Of a DNA stretch of 61,841 nt, positions 43,202 to 51,693 are shown one piece after another. Source of the DNA: HyVt-337 sp964428895 (lineage in GTDB: Bacteria; Planctomycetota; Phycisphaerae; SM23-33). Under the pieces are notes generated by a model. It ran no database searches. It worked only from the letters and a program-made list of their open reading frames with translations, and was not told where the DNA came from. Numbering within the stretch: position 1 is the stretch's first letter; the number at the start of each line of letters is the position of its first letter. The position numbers were made by a program, and so were the translations under genes. The stretch spans positions 1 to 61,841 of the forward strand of contig CAYRZU010000009.1 in the NCBI GenBank assembly GCA_964428895.1, given 5' to 3'.

Positions 43202-44674
43202 ATGAGTCGATTCGGTCGTCCTTCACTTGCTCTGGCCATTCTGATCACGATCCTCACCGGTTGCGCCACGCCCATCGCCATCACCCCCGTCCCCGGGGCC
43301 GCCGCCGAGCACGACGCGTTTCGGGCTTTCGATACCAACAGTGACGCCGAAGCCGATTTCTTCTTCTTCACCGGCGACGACGGCCGCGTGACGCGCCTGG
43401 GCTACAAATCGGCCGACGCCGACACGATTGATGATTTCGTCGACCTCACCGATCGCATCGGCCAGCGCCGCCACGTGGTGCTGATCCTCGACGGCATCGG
43501 CTTCGACCTGGCCCGCCGCCACTACGAAGCGGGCGGCTTGCGGCTGTTCTATCCGCCCTCGCGCGTCGTTACGCCGTATCCATCGATGACTGACATCTGT
43601 CTATCGCAAGCGTTGCTGGCACATCGGCCGTTGGGATACGAAGCCAAGTACTTCGACCACGAAGCCAACGAGCTCGTCGGCGGCTCGGACGCCTACATGA
43701 ACGAAACCAACGAACCACACATGGAGCGGATTCACTACACCGCCTCGACACTCTCGCGCGTGTTGGGGTTCCTTTATCCGTCTTACATCTTCGGCCAGGA
43801 GCTGCCCGCCGCGAAGCAGGCCTTCGACCGCACCGAGGGCCCGGAGTTCATCGCCTACTTCGGCAGTACCGCCGGCATGGGCACCCGCAACGGCGCCGAA
43901 GGCCACCAGATCGTCGTCGACCGTATCGAAAGCCTGATCGATACCATCACCTGGGAGCAGCGGGGCCAGGTGGATTTCACGCTGATGAGCGATCACGGCC
44001 ACAGCTACACCGAGGCCGAACCGTTCGTCGTGGCCGACCACCTCGAAGCCAAGGGCTGGGCCCTGACCGAAACGCTCAAAGGCGATCGGGACGCGGTGCA
44101 AATCCTGTTCGGCCTCGTTACCTACGCCAGCTTCGCCGCGCTCGACCCGGCCTCCCTGGCCGCCGACCTGGTCGACTGCCCCGGCGCCGACATCATCAGC
44201 TACACCGAGGGCGAGACGGTGGTGGTGCTGGACACGGCCGGTGGCCGCGCCATCATCCGCCAGGCTAACGGCCGATTCGCCTACGACGCTACGGACGGCG
44301 ACCCCCTCCGACTCCTGCCGATCCTGGCCAACCTCAAAGCCGACGACGACGGCTTCATCGACGCCGACTACCTTTTCGCCGCCACAGCCGACCGCGACTA
44401 CCCCGATCCGTTGCAACGAATCTGGACCGGTCATATCACCGCGGTCGAGCATCCCGCCGACGTGATCGTCTCACTGAAAGACGACTATTACGCCGGGTCG
44501 GCCGGCTTTGCCGACACCGTCAGTGTGCTGAGCACCCACGGCAGCCTGAACCGTCAGAACACCGTGGGCTTTATTATGTCCACCCTCGCCCCCTTGCCGG
44601 ACGTGATGCGATCCCGCGACATCCCGCAGAACATGACGACACTGGTGGAACAGCCCTGGCCCGCGGGCGAATGA
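43202..44674 (+). CDS. Alkaline phosphatase superfamily lipoprotein
   Basis: 490 residues: signal peptide and lipobox (SLALAILITILTGC), then alkaline phosphatase superfamily signatures. The metal-binding strand is VVLILDGIGFD with a following Ser/Thr nucleophile region VTPYPSMTDICLSQAL, and a second site is TLMSDHGHSYTEAE. Substrate could be a phosphodiester or sulfate/phosphonate; the sulfatase Cys motif is absent. Placed after the spermidine-synthase-like gene with GAGAGGAG upstream, and followed by another superfamily member, suggesting an envelope phosphatase pair. Confidence 0.82.
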   Translation: MSRFGRPSLALAILITILTGCATPIAITPVPGAAAEHDAFRAFDTNSDAEADFFFFTGDDGRVTRLGYKSADADTIDDFVDLTDRIGQRRHVVLILDGIGFDLARRHYEAGGLRLFYPPSRVVTPYPSMTDICLSQALLAHRPLGYEAKYFDHEANELVGGSDAYMNETNEPHMERIHYTASTLSRVLGFLYPSYIFGQELPAAKQAFDRTEGPEFIAYFGSTAGMGTRNGAEGHQIVVDRIESLIDTITWEQRGQVDFTLMSDHGHSYTEAEPFVVADHLEAKGWALTETLKGDRDAVQILFGLVTYASFAALDPASLAADLVDCPGADIISYTEGETVVVLDTAGGRAIIRQANGRFAYDATDGDPLRLLPILANLKADDDGFIDADYLFAATADRDYPDPLQRIWTGHITAVEHPADVIVSLKDDYYAGSAGFADTVSVLSTHGSLNRQNTVGFIMSTLAPLPDVMRSRDIPQNMTTLVEQPWPAGE

Positions 44675-44705
44675 ACAGGCCCGCCACTCGAGTAAGGACT
44701 CACGT

Positions 44706-46352
44706 ATGTCGACCCACACACCGTGGCCTACTATCGCCGCTATCTTGATGTGGTCGCTGGTCTGTGTAATCGCCGGCTGCGGCGTGCCCGCCGCGGACGG
44801 GCCTGATGACACCTTCGGCCTGAACCTATCCGGCGTGCCGGCTGCGGCCGAGCCCAGCGTGATTGTCTTCTTCGTCGACGGCCTCAACGCCGCCACCTTT
44901 GACGAGATGTTCGCCTCCGGCCAGCTGCCGGCCATCCAGGAGTTCTTCGGTGACGGCCTCTACAGCCCTCGCGCCGTCGCCAACGTGCCCTCGATCACAT
45001 TGGCCAACCAAACCAGTGTGGTCACGGGCCAATACCCCGGCCACCATGGCGTAACCAGCAACAACTGGTTCGACCGCAACCGTCTAATCTACCGCAACTA
45101 CATGACCGTCGACCAGAAGAACATGCTTGACGGCGACTACACCGCGCCGACCATCTTCGAACTACTCGACGACCGCACCACCATCTCCCTGTTCCTTCAG
45201 AGCCACCGCGGGGCCACCAAGTTCGTGGAGAACCAACTATCCGCCGTCATCCCCTACCTGCTGGGGTGGCACGAGCTTACCGACCGCTTGGCCTTGTACC
45301 GTTTCAACCTGTGGGCCGACATTGCCAGGAAGCGCCAAGAATTCCCGGCCGTCACCTTCGTCTATCTCCTGGCGGCCGACTTCGCCGGATACGACTGCGG
45401 CAAGAGCTCGCCCGAGTACCACGACTCCCTTCGCCACGTCGACAAACAGATCGGCCGTGTGTTGGGCGATTTCCAGCGGGCCAATTTGCTTGAGAACGTG
45501 CACCTGGCGATCGTCTCCGACCACGGGCTGGTCGACGTGACCGACCACTTCGACCTGGACCGATTCCTGCGTGATGCGGTTGGTCTCGATGTCGCCCGAG
45601 CTAAACTGTGGGAGCAAACGCCCTTCGAGAATCGCTTGAAGGTCTACCAGCGACACACCGCCGTCATCTACGGGGCCGGCGACCGCCACCGCGCCATCTG
45701 CCTCCGCCGCCCGATCGATGGCGGATTCGCCCCGTGGCTACAACGCCCCACCGCCGATGATCTGCGAGCCTATCCCACGCCGGCGGGCCCGGTCGACCTG
45801 CCCTCCCTACTGGTCGCCCAGGAGGCCGTCGACGCTGTCGCCTATGTCGCCGGCTCGACCCGGACGCGGCTGGTGCTGGACACCGGGGAGGTCGAGTTCC
45901 GTCAGCCGGGCCGCCGCGGCGGGCCCGTCAGCTACCACCGCATCTCCGGCGACGATCCACTGGGCTATGAGGCCGCCGCACCCGACTTCACCGACGGCCG
46001 GCCGCACCACCCGTTGGAGTGGCTGTTCGCCACGGCCCACACGGACTTCCCCGGCCTGCCGGATCGATTGATCGCCTACTTCCGGGTCCAACGTGCGGGG
46101 GACCTGGCGGTCTTTGCCGCCGGTAGCTGGGATTTCGGAAAGTCTCTCAAGGCCGGCCATGGCGGCCTCCGCGCCGGAGAAATGCTTACCCCCTTGCTGA
46201 TCGCCGGGCCCGGCGTGCCCACCGGCCGGTATGACGCGGCGCAGACCGTGGACCTGCTGCCGACACTACTGGAACTCCTGGGGCGCCCCCTGCCCGCGGG
46301 GCTAGATGGGGTAAATCTGATCCCGATGACGGCGCCGGCCGCTACGGACTAG
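44706..46352 (+). CDS. Type I phosphodiesterase/nucleotide pyrophosphatase-like lipoprotein
   Basis: 548 residues. Lipobox IAGC near residue 24; NPP/PDE fold with metal site VIVFFVDGLNAATFDEM, a Thr nucleophile region NVPSITLANQTSVVTGQYPGHHG, and a second site AIVSDHGLVDVTDHF, then LPTLLELLGRPLP. This matches the nucleotide pyrophosphatase/phosphodiesterase branch. AAGGA lies 7 bases before the ATG. Its last 11 bases overlap the convergent thioredoxin-like gene. Likely cleaves extracellular phosphodiesters; substrate unknown. Confidence 0.87.
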   Translation: MSTHTPWPTIAAILMWSLVCVIAGCGVPAADGPDDTFGLNLSGVPAAAEPSVIVFFVDGLNAATFDEMFASGQLPAIQEFFGDGLYSPRAVANVPSITLANQTSVVTGQYPGHHGVTSNNWFDRNRLIYRNYMTVDQKNMLDGDYTAPTIFELLDDRTTISLFLQSHRGATKFVENQLSAVIPYLLGWHELTDRLALYRFNLWADIARKRQEFPAVTFVYLLAADFAGYDCGKSSPEYHDSLRHVDKQIGRVLGDFQRANLLENVHLAIVSDHGLVDVTDHFDLDRFLRDAVGLDVARAKLWEQTPFENRLKVYQRHTAVIYGAGDRHRAICLRRPIDGGFAPWLQRPTADDLRAYPTPAGPVDLPSLLVAQEAVDAVAYVAGSTRTRLVLDTGEVEFRQPGRRGGPVSYHRISGDDPLGYEAAAPDFTDGRPHHPLEWLFATAHTDFPGLPDRLIAYFRVQRAGDLAVFAAGSWDFGKSLKAGHGGLRAGEMLTPLLIAGPGVPTGRYDAAQTVDLLPTLLELLGRPLPAGLDGVNLIPMTAPAATD

Positions 46353-46794
46353 CCGACGTTTCGGGCGTTGTGCGGGCGGCCATTTCTTCCAAGGCAGCGT
46401 CGATGGCGGCGCGATAGATATCGATATTGCCCTCGTTACGCCAGTTGGCTCGCTCCACGCCGTCGACAAACAGCAACACCGTGGGGTAGGCGTGAATCGC
46501 GTGCGTGTACCGCACCTCAGCCCCCTTGGTGCGCTCGACCTTCAGGAAGGTGACGTGGTCCTTGTACTCATTGGACAGTGTCGTCATGGTGCCTTCCAGG
46601 AAGAAGCATGCCGGGCAGCCGTTCTTGTAGAACTCCACCACCGTCGGCTGTTCAGACTGCCGGACGTGCGACTCGAAGGCATCGAGGGTGGTCACTTCGA
46701 TAAACTCGGACTGACAACCGGGCGTCATCAGCGCCGCGGTCGCCAAGACCAGAGACAACGACCACATCGTTCGCCGGGAGAGAGTGCGGGTCAT
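46342..46794 (-). CDS. Thioredoxin-like lipoprotein
   Basis: 150 residues: signal peptide and lipobox (LATAALMTPGC), then a thioredoxin domain with the redox site CPAC in FYKNGCPACFFLEG and the cis-Pro in IHAYPTVLLFVDG. The domain is complete. It is the last gene of the peroxiredoxin / radical SAM / thioredoxin operon (12 bases after the radical SAM stop), which makes a disulfide-exchange role outside the membrane likely. AAGGAA lies upstream of the ATG. Confidence 0.9.
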   Translation of the reverse strand: MTRTLSRRTMWSLSLVLATAALMTPGCQSEFIEVTTLDAFESHVRQSEQPTVVEFYKNGCPACFFLEGTMTTLSNEYKDHVTFLKVERTKGAEVRYTHAIHAYPTVLLFVDGVERANWRNEGNIDIYRAAIDAALEEMAARTTPETSASP

Positions 46795-46806
46795 CGGAGC
46801 ATTCCT

Positions 46807-48003
46807 TTAGGGCAGGTCGCCTTCGGCTTCCATTTCCGCGCGGACTTCGCGAAGCCGTCGGTAAATGCCGGGCACAATCGGCTCGACATCGCAATGTTCG
46901 CAGAGCTGCTGACTTTGGCTGGGGGCGATGGGCAGAATCTGGTTCGACTCGAGTTCCCCGGCGAAGTGTCGCATCAGACACTGGCCGCGCGGCTGCTCGA
47001 AATGCTCGCCCATCTCGTCCCAAATGTCCGCCAAGGGCCGATCGTTGATGTTGCCGAAGCTCAGCGGGGTCAGATCGCAGGGGCACACGTTGCCCGCCGC
47101 GTCGATGAACAGGTGATGCAGGCCGGCCCCGCATCCGAAGAACTCCTCGGATTCGATCAGTGCCAGCGACGCCACTGCCGGGCCGTCGGACTCCCGGTTG
47201 CAGCGGCGGTGGAAGTCCTTGAGTTGCTCGAGTTCGTCCGGGGTGAACATCTTGTCGGAGCACCCCACCATCGAGCCGGTCGCCACGGGGCAGTTGATTC
47301 GCAGTTCGCCCACGCCCCACTCGGTCGCCAACTCGTAGAGGCGCTCCAGTTCACCATCCTGCAGGCGCTCGCGATCGGGCATCGCGGAGATGGCCGTGTA
47401 TTGGCCGACCTCGTGACAGATCCGCACCGCCTCGTGGGCTTGGTCGAACGCGCCCTGGCGGCCGCGTATTTGATCGTGGCGGGCGGCATCGGCGGCATCG
47501 AGGCCGATGGTCAGAATCGTCAGCCCCGCGTCGCGCAGGCGTCGGGCCCGCTCACGCGTCAGCCGCCACCCGGTGGTGAAGACAATGGTCGCCATGTCCG
47601 GCCCAGCCGCCGCAATCACCTCTTCCAGATCGTCCCGCAAGAGCGGCTCGCCGCCGGTAATGCCCAGGGTGTGACCGCCCAGGGCCTTGATGTCCGCGAT
47701 CAACCCGAGCAGCACCTCACCGGGCATGGCCGACCGTTCTCGCTGCCCGTGGCTGCAATGGGAGCAGTCGAAGGGGCAGTCGGAGGTCACCGCCAGGTAC
47801 GTCGAGTGCGGGGCGCGGCGCTCGGAGACGATCAAGCTGCAGAAGCGGTGGAACGCCGCGGACGGATACGGCGGAAAGAACGAGTTCAGATGGATCTGGT
47901 CGCCGTACCGATGCGGCTTTTCGTTCTCCAACTCGCTCAGCAATCGCCAAACCAGTCGCACCGAATAGACTGTCGCAGCGTCTTGCATCACATCCTCAGC
48001 CAT
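46807..48003 (-). CDS. Radical SAM protein with C-terminal SPASM-like cysteines
   Basis: 398 residues from the ATG at 48003 (the TGATG overlap with the peroxiredoxin stop supports this start). The radical SAM cluster motif is CPFDCSHC, with GGEPLLRDDLEEVI and TTGWRLT. A SPASM-like C-terminal set is seen as CGAGLHHLFIDAAGNVCPCD (CxxxxxxG, then CPC) and a terminal CEHC. Such proteins modify peptides or proteins, but no precursor peptide is nearby. Sandwiched between two secreted thiol-redox lipoproteins; whether it matures or senses them is inference. Confidence 0.88.
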   Translation of the reverse strand: MAEDVMQDAATVYSVRLVWRLLSELENEKPHRYGDQIHLNSFFPPYPSAAFHRFCSLIVSERRAPHSTYLAVTSDCPFDCSHCSHGQRERSAMPGEVLLGLIADIKALGGHTLGITGGEPLLRDDLEEVIAAAGPDMATIVFTTGWRLTRERARRLRDAGLTILTIGLDAADAARHDQIRGRQGAFDQAHEAVRICHEVGQYTAISAMPDRERLQDGELERLYELATEWGVGELRINCPVATGSMVGCSDKMFTPDELEQLKDFHRRCNRESDGPAVASLALIESEEFFGCGAGLHHLFIDAAGNVCPCDLTPLSFGNINDRPLADIWDEMGEHFEQPRGQCLMRHFAGELESNQILPIAPSQSQQLCEHCDVEPIVPGIYRRLREVRAEMEAEGDLP

Positions 48004-48581
48004 CACTGGGCCTGCAGGTGGGCCAAGCGGTTCCTCACCCGCGCGGCGTGCCCTTCGGGAATCACTTCCGGCCAATGGTGACGAATCACGCCGTCGGGGT
48101 CAATGATATAGGTAGACCGAACCACGCGGCCGTACTCGTGATCGCCCAGGGACGTGCTGACCCAGGCGCCGTAACGGCTCATGGTGTCGTGGCCTTCGTC
48201 ACTCAGCAGACTGACCTTCAGCCCGTGCTTGGCGATGAAGGCCTGGTGAGATTCAACGCTATCGGGGCTGACGCCGTAGATGACGGCGTCCATGTCGGTG
48301 TAGGTGTCGATCAGCTCGGTAAATTCGGTGGCTTGGCAGGTGCAGCCGGCAGTGTCGTCCATGGGGTAGAAGTACAACACCACCCATCGCCCGGCCAGCG
48401 ACCCTAGCGAAACGGTCTGGCCGGTCTGATCCGGCAGGGCAAAGGCCGGGGCGGGCCCGCCGATGCTATCGGAGCGGGCCGACGCGGCGTCCTCGTGGAC
48501 CTGGGCTTTGTCGAGTTCGCAGCCGGCGCCAATCCCGCAAACACCCACCGTAAGCATCAGGATTGTCAGACCGTGCTTCAT
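48003..48581 (-). CDS. Peroxiredoxin lipoprotein (Bcp-like)
   Basis: 192 residues: signal peptide and lipobox (GLTILMLTVGVCGIGAGC), then an AhpC/TSA-like domain with the reactive Cys in PMDDTAGCTCQATEFTE and GVSPDSVESHQAFIAKHGL. The second cysteine two residues on (CTC) suggests an atypical 2-Cys Bcp. AGGAGC-like ribosome binding lies upstream of the ATG at 48581. First gene of the operon; reduces peroxides in the periplasm and probably draws electrons from the thioredoxin-like lipoprotein two genes down. Confidence 0.9.
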   Translation of the reverse strand: MKHGLTILMLTVGVCGIGAGCELDKAQVHEDAASARSDSIGGPAPAFALPDQTGQTVSLGSLAGRWVVLYFYPMDDTAGCTCQATEFTELIDTYTDMDAVIYGVSPDSVESHQAFIAKHGLKVSLLSDEGHDTMSRYGAWVSTSLGDHEYGRVVRSTYIIDPDGVIRHHWPEVIPEGHAARVRNRLAHLQAQ

Positions 48582-48637
48582 GGTCAAAGCTCCTGTGTGA
48601 AGCCCAACACCATACGAGATGCCCGCCAGCTTAAGCA

Positions 48638-48672
48638 AGGGCGGGACGCCGACAATCTCGGCGCCCCGCCCT
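48638..48672 (-). terminator. Hairpin terminator downstream of the DUF11 gene
   Basis: 14 of 15 bp pair between 48638-48652 and 48658-48672, with a 5-base loop. On the minus strand the stem is followed by TTGCTT. It lies 25 bases after the DUF11 stop. Confidence 0.7.
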
Positions 48673-48696
48673 TTGGGTTACCGCTCTCGACCGACG

Positions 48697-50304
48697 TTAT
48701 TCATAGAGACGCGTGGCCTCAGTTTCGTCGGCGGAGGTCTCCATCTGGTCGCTGTTAAGCGAGACCTTGAACCGCACGTCGCCCGACTTGGCGGCCCGGA
48801 CCACGACACGATAGGTGGCCTTGGCCTTGGGCGCCAGTTGCGGCAGCGGCGCGAAAGTCACGGTGCCCTCGGCGTGTGTGCCTTGGGTCGGGCCGGTGGC
48901 GCTGACGAACGTCTGCTGGACGGGGATGCCGCAGACCAGCCTGATGTTCGTGCCGACCGCCGAGCCCTGGTTGGTGACCGTGATCACGTAGGTCTCGTTG
49001 GCGCCGACCTCGATCGGGTCTTCCACGTCGATGACCTCAAGCAGGATCGCCGGGATGCCCTTGACCGTTGTCGCGAACGTTCCCTTGGCCGTGGCGCAGT
49101 AGGCCTTGGCCTCAGCAACGTTGTTCAACGTGCCAACTCGGTCGGCCCGCATCATTACGGTGACCGTGCGGGTCTGGTTCCGTTTGAGCGTGCCCAGGTT
49201 CCAGATCACACGATTGCCCGAGCGCTTGCCGCCGTCGCTAGCCGAAACGAAACTCGCCCCGGCCGGGATTGTGTCAGTCAGCACGGCGTCGCGGGCGTCG
49301 GCCTCGGGGCCGTTCTTGACAGTGATCTGGTATTTGACCGGACGACCCAGGAAACGCATGGTCGGGCCGGTCTTGGTGACCGCCAGCTTCGGCTGCACCA
49401 CGTTGGTTGTGGCCTGCGCGTCGGCCTTTAGGCCGCCCTCGCCGGTGGCCGTAACCGGATTGACAAACTTGCCCGTGCGCTGCGCCTTGACGTTGAACTT
49501 CAACTCGCGCGCCTGGCCTTCATCCAGATTGCCAACCTTGAATACGACCGCCTTCTTGCCGTCGGCGGTGACCAGGCCATCCGGCAAGCGATCGGTGACG
49601 ACCACGTTGCAGGCCGTGCCCGTGCCGGTGTTCTTGATGACCAGCCTGACCGGGATGACGTCGCAGATCAGCACTTCAGCCGGCGCGGTCTTGGTCAGCA
49701 CCAGCTTGGGTTCCACGGCGCGAACCGTCAGGCAGACCGGCGGCAGCTTGTAGCGCACTTCCGCACACTGGCGCAGGATGCCGATCTGGGTCGCCTGGGC
49801 CTTGATCGTGAACAGCTTGACGGCGCCGGGCGCCAGGTCGCCAAGGTTCCAGGTCAGCTTGCGACCGTCGACGCTGGTGGGCTTGGGCAGCGCCGACGTC
49901 ATCTTCACGTTCTCGGGCAGTTGGTCGAACAGCATCACGTCCAGCAGCTTGCCCTTGGTGACGTTGGTGACCTTGATGGTGTAATCGAAGTCCCTGCCGA
50001 CCCGGACCTCTTCGGGGGCGCTTTCCTCGACCCGCACAGCCCCGCAGTGGGCCGCGCCGGTCGGCAGGTACGCGCTGACGGTCTTCGGCTTGGCCGCGCA
50101 CGGATCGGGGTCCTCGCACGGCGGCAACAGCGGCTTGGGGGCCGGCTTCGGAGCCGGTTTCGGCGCCACCTTGGGGGCCGGCTTCGGCGCCGCCTTGGCG
50201 GCCAGGACCGGCTCGTCTTCCGGACATTCGCAGCCGACCAGGCCAATGGTGACGAATAGCCCCAAGAGCACCAGGGCCGAAACTGCGGATAGGGTCCACT
50301 TCAT
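48697..50304 (-). CDS. Large lipoprotein with tandem DUF11 repeats (OmcB-like)
   Basis: 535 residues: lipobox (LVGC) in ALVLLGLFVTIGLVGC, a Lys-Pro-Ala linker of KPAP units (about 38-58), and four DUF11-type beta repeats (about 85-175, 190-285, 295-385, 405-520). Repeat landmarks are DFDYTIKVTNVTKGKLLDV, VPVRLVIKNTGTGTACNVV, PVKYQITVKNGPEADARDA and NETYVITVTNQGSAVG. Chlamydial OmcB is built the same way. Cysteines are clustered in the early part (CEDPDPC, HCGAV). GAAAGGAG lies before the ATG; a hairpin terminator follows. Likely a surface structural protein in an envelope with limited peptidoglycan. Confidence 0.85.
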   Translation of the reverse strand: MKWTLSAVSALVLLGLFVTIGLVGCECPEDEPVLAAKAAPKPAPKVAPKPAPKPAPKPLLPPCEDPDPCAAKPKTVSAYLPTGAAHCGAVRVEESAPEEVRVGRDFDYTIKVTNVTKGKLLDVMLFDQLPENVKMTSALPKPTSVDGRKLTWNLGDLAPGAVKLFTIKAQATQIGILRQCAEVRYKLPPVCLTVRAVEPKLVLTKTAPAEVLICDVIPVRLVIKNTGTGTACNVVVTDRLPDGLVTADGKKAVVFKVGNLDEGQARELKFNVKAQRTGKFVNPVTATGEGGLKADAQATTNVVQPKLAVTKTGPTMRFLGRPVKYQITVKNGPEADARDAVLTDTIPAGASFVSASDGGKRSGNRVIWNLGTLKRNQTRTVTVMMRADRVGTLNNVAEAKAYCATAKGTFATTVKGIPAILLEVIDVEDPIEVGANETYVITVTNQGSAVGTNIRLVCGIPVQQTFVSATGPTQGTHAEGTVTFAPLPQLAPKAKATYRVVVRAAKSGDVRFKVSLNSDQMETSADETEATRLYE

Positions 50305-50586
50305 GATGAGTCTCCTTTCTACACGACGAATCGTAGTGACGTTCCCTTTGAAAGCCCCTCAGGCCGATCGCGACCCGTTGAGATGCGCCCGCTTACGGAG
50401 GTGAACGTTCTTGTTCCGTATACGTATGTCGTTGTGACATCATGCCAGCCTTTCCGGCTCAGCATCGAACTCCGTTCATTCTAGACCTTACCGGTCAGGA
50501 TTCCGGAATTCGAGAATCATTCAAATCAAAAACAGCCCATTCGCCGCCGACACTCGACATCCACGTTCCTGCCAATCTCGACCGAC

Positions 50587-51654
50587 CTACGACGACGCCG
50601 GCGGGTCGAGGTGCACGTCCATCTGCGGGAACGGAATGCCCAGGCCGGCCTTGTCGAGCGACGCTTTGACCACCTTGGTCGCGGCGTCCCAGACGACCCA
50701 GTAGTCGTCCGTGTTGGCCCAGACACGCACCTGCCAGTCCACCGAGCTATCGCCCAGGCTCAGCAGAATGATTTGCGGAGCGGGGTTATCCAACCGCCCG
50801 GGCACGTTGGCGGCCGCCTCGGTCAGCACCTCACGGGTCTTGTCCAGGTCGGCCGAGTATTCCACGCCCACAGCAATATCCACGCGCCGCGTGTCGTGGA
50901 AGGTAAGGTTCTCAATGGTCTCACCGAACACGTTCTTGTTGGGCAGCACGATGCGCCGGTTGTCGAAGGTGTCGATCATGGTGTTGAACAGCTCGATGTC
51001 GGCCACCTTGCCGAGCTGTCCGCCGATGACGACCGCGTCGCCAACCTTAAACGGGCGGAAGATCAGCAGCATCACACCGGCAGCCAGGTTGGCCAAACTG
51101 CCCTGCAACGCCAAGCCGATGGCCAAGCCGGCGGCGCCTATGACGGCCGCAAAGCTGGTGGTCTGTACTTTGAAAACACTTAGGCACGTGATCAGACCGA
51201 GAACCAGCAAGCCCCAACGAATCACGTTGCCCAGGAAGCCGGCGAGGGTCTGCTCCACCTTGGCCTTGACCAGGGATCGACAGGCCAGCCTCCCGACCCA
51301 GCCGGAGATGACCCACGATGCGATCAGCAACGCCAGAGCCCCGACCACCGGCGGCAAGTACTTCATCAACAGACTGCCGACTGTGGCCAGGATCCCCTCT
51401 CCGCCCCCAGCCTGCTTCTTGGAATCTTTGCCGGGCGGCGGGGTGGCGGCGTCTTCCCCCTCAGGGGGTTGGCCGTCCTGCTGGATTATGATCGTCACGT
51501 GATCGTTGGACAGGACGGTCTCGCCGGCCTCTTGGGCCCGAGCCGACCCCGGAAGGGCCGTCACGACCAACAACACGACGAGGATCAACGGCAGGGCCTT
51601 ACACAACAGCCCACCCGTCCTGTGGCGCTTGGCGTCTTCAGCTCTACTGTGCAT
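50587..51654 (-). CDS. MscS-type mechanosensitive channel
   Basis: 355 residues: an N-terminal signal-like segment (LPLILVVLLVVTALPGSARA), a charged linker, three membrane helices (YLPPVVGALALLIASWVISG, GNVIRWGLLVLGLITCL, FAAVIGAAGLAIGLALQGSLANLAAGVMLLIF, the pore helix) and the cytoplasmic MscS domain (GDAVVIGGQLGKVADIELFNTMI, VLPNKNVFGETIENLT). Single gene after the DUF11 gene, with a 282-base gap before it. Releases solutes in hypo-osmotic shock; usual family size 280-300, here enlarged at the N-terminus. Confidence 0.93.
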   Translation of the reverse strand: MHSRAEDAKRHRTGGLLCKALPLILVVLLVVTALPGSARAQEAGETVLSNDHVTIIIQQDGQPPEGEDAATPPPGKDSKKQAGGGEGILATVGSLLMKYLPPVVGALALLIASWVISGWVGRLACRSLVKAKVEQTLAGFLGNVIRWGLLVLGLITCLSVFKVQTTSFAAVIGAAGLAIGLALQGSLANLAAGVMLLIFRPFKVGDAVVIGGQLGKVADIELFNTMIDTFDNRRIVLPNKNVFGETIENLTFHDTRRVDIAVGVEYSADLDKTREVLTEAAANVPGRLDNPAPQIILLSLGDSSVDWQVRVWANTDDYWVVWDAATKVVKASLDKAGLGIPFPQMDVHLDPPASS

Positions 51655-51693
51655 CGTCCAACATCTCCTTTCTGCGCGCCCGCCCGGCCGGGC

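Noticed and set aside
46807..48003. Radical SAM protein as the glycyl radical activase
   Set aside because: It is 20 kb away in a redox operon, has SPASM-type C-terminal cysteines and no ferredoxin-like insert typical of activases.
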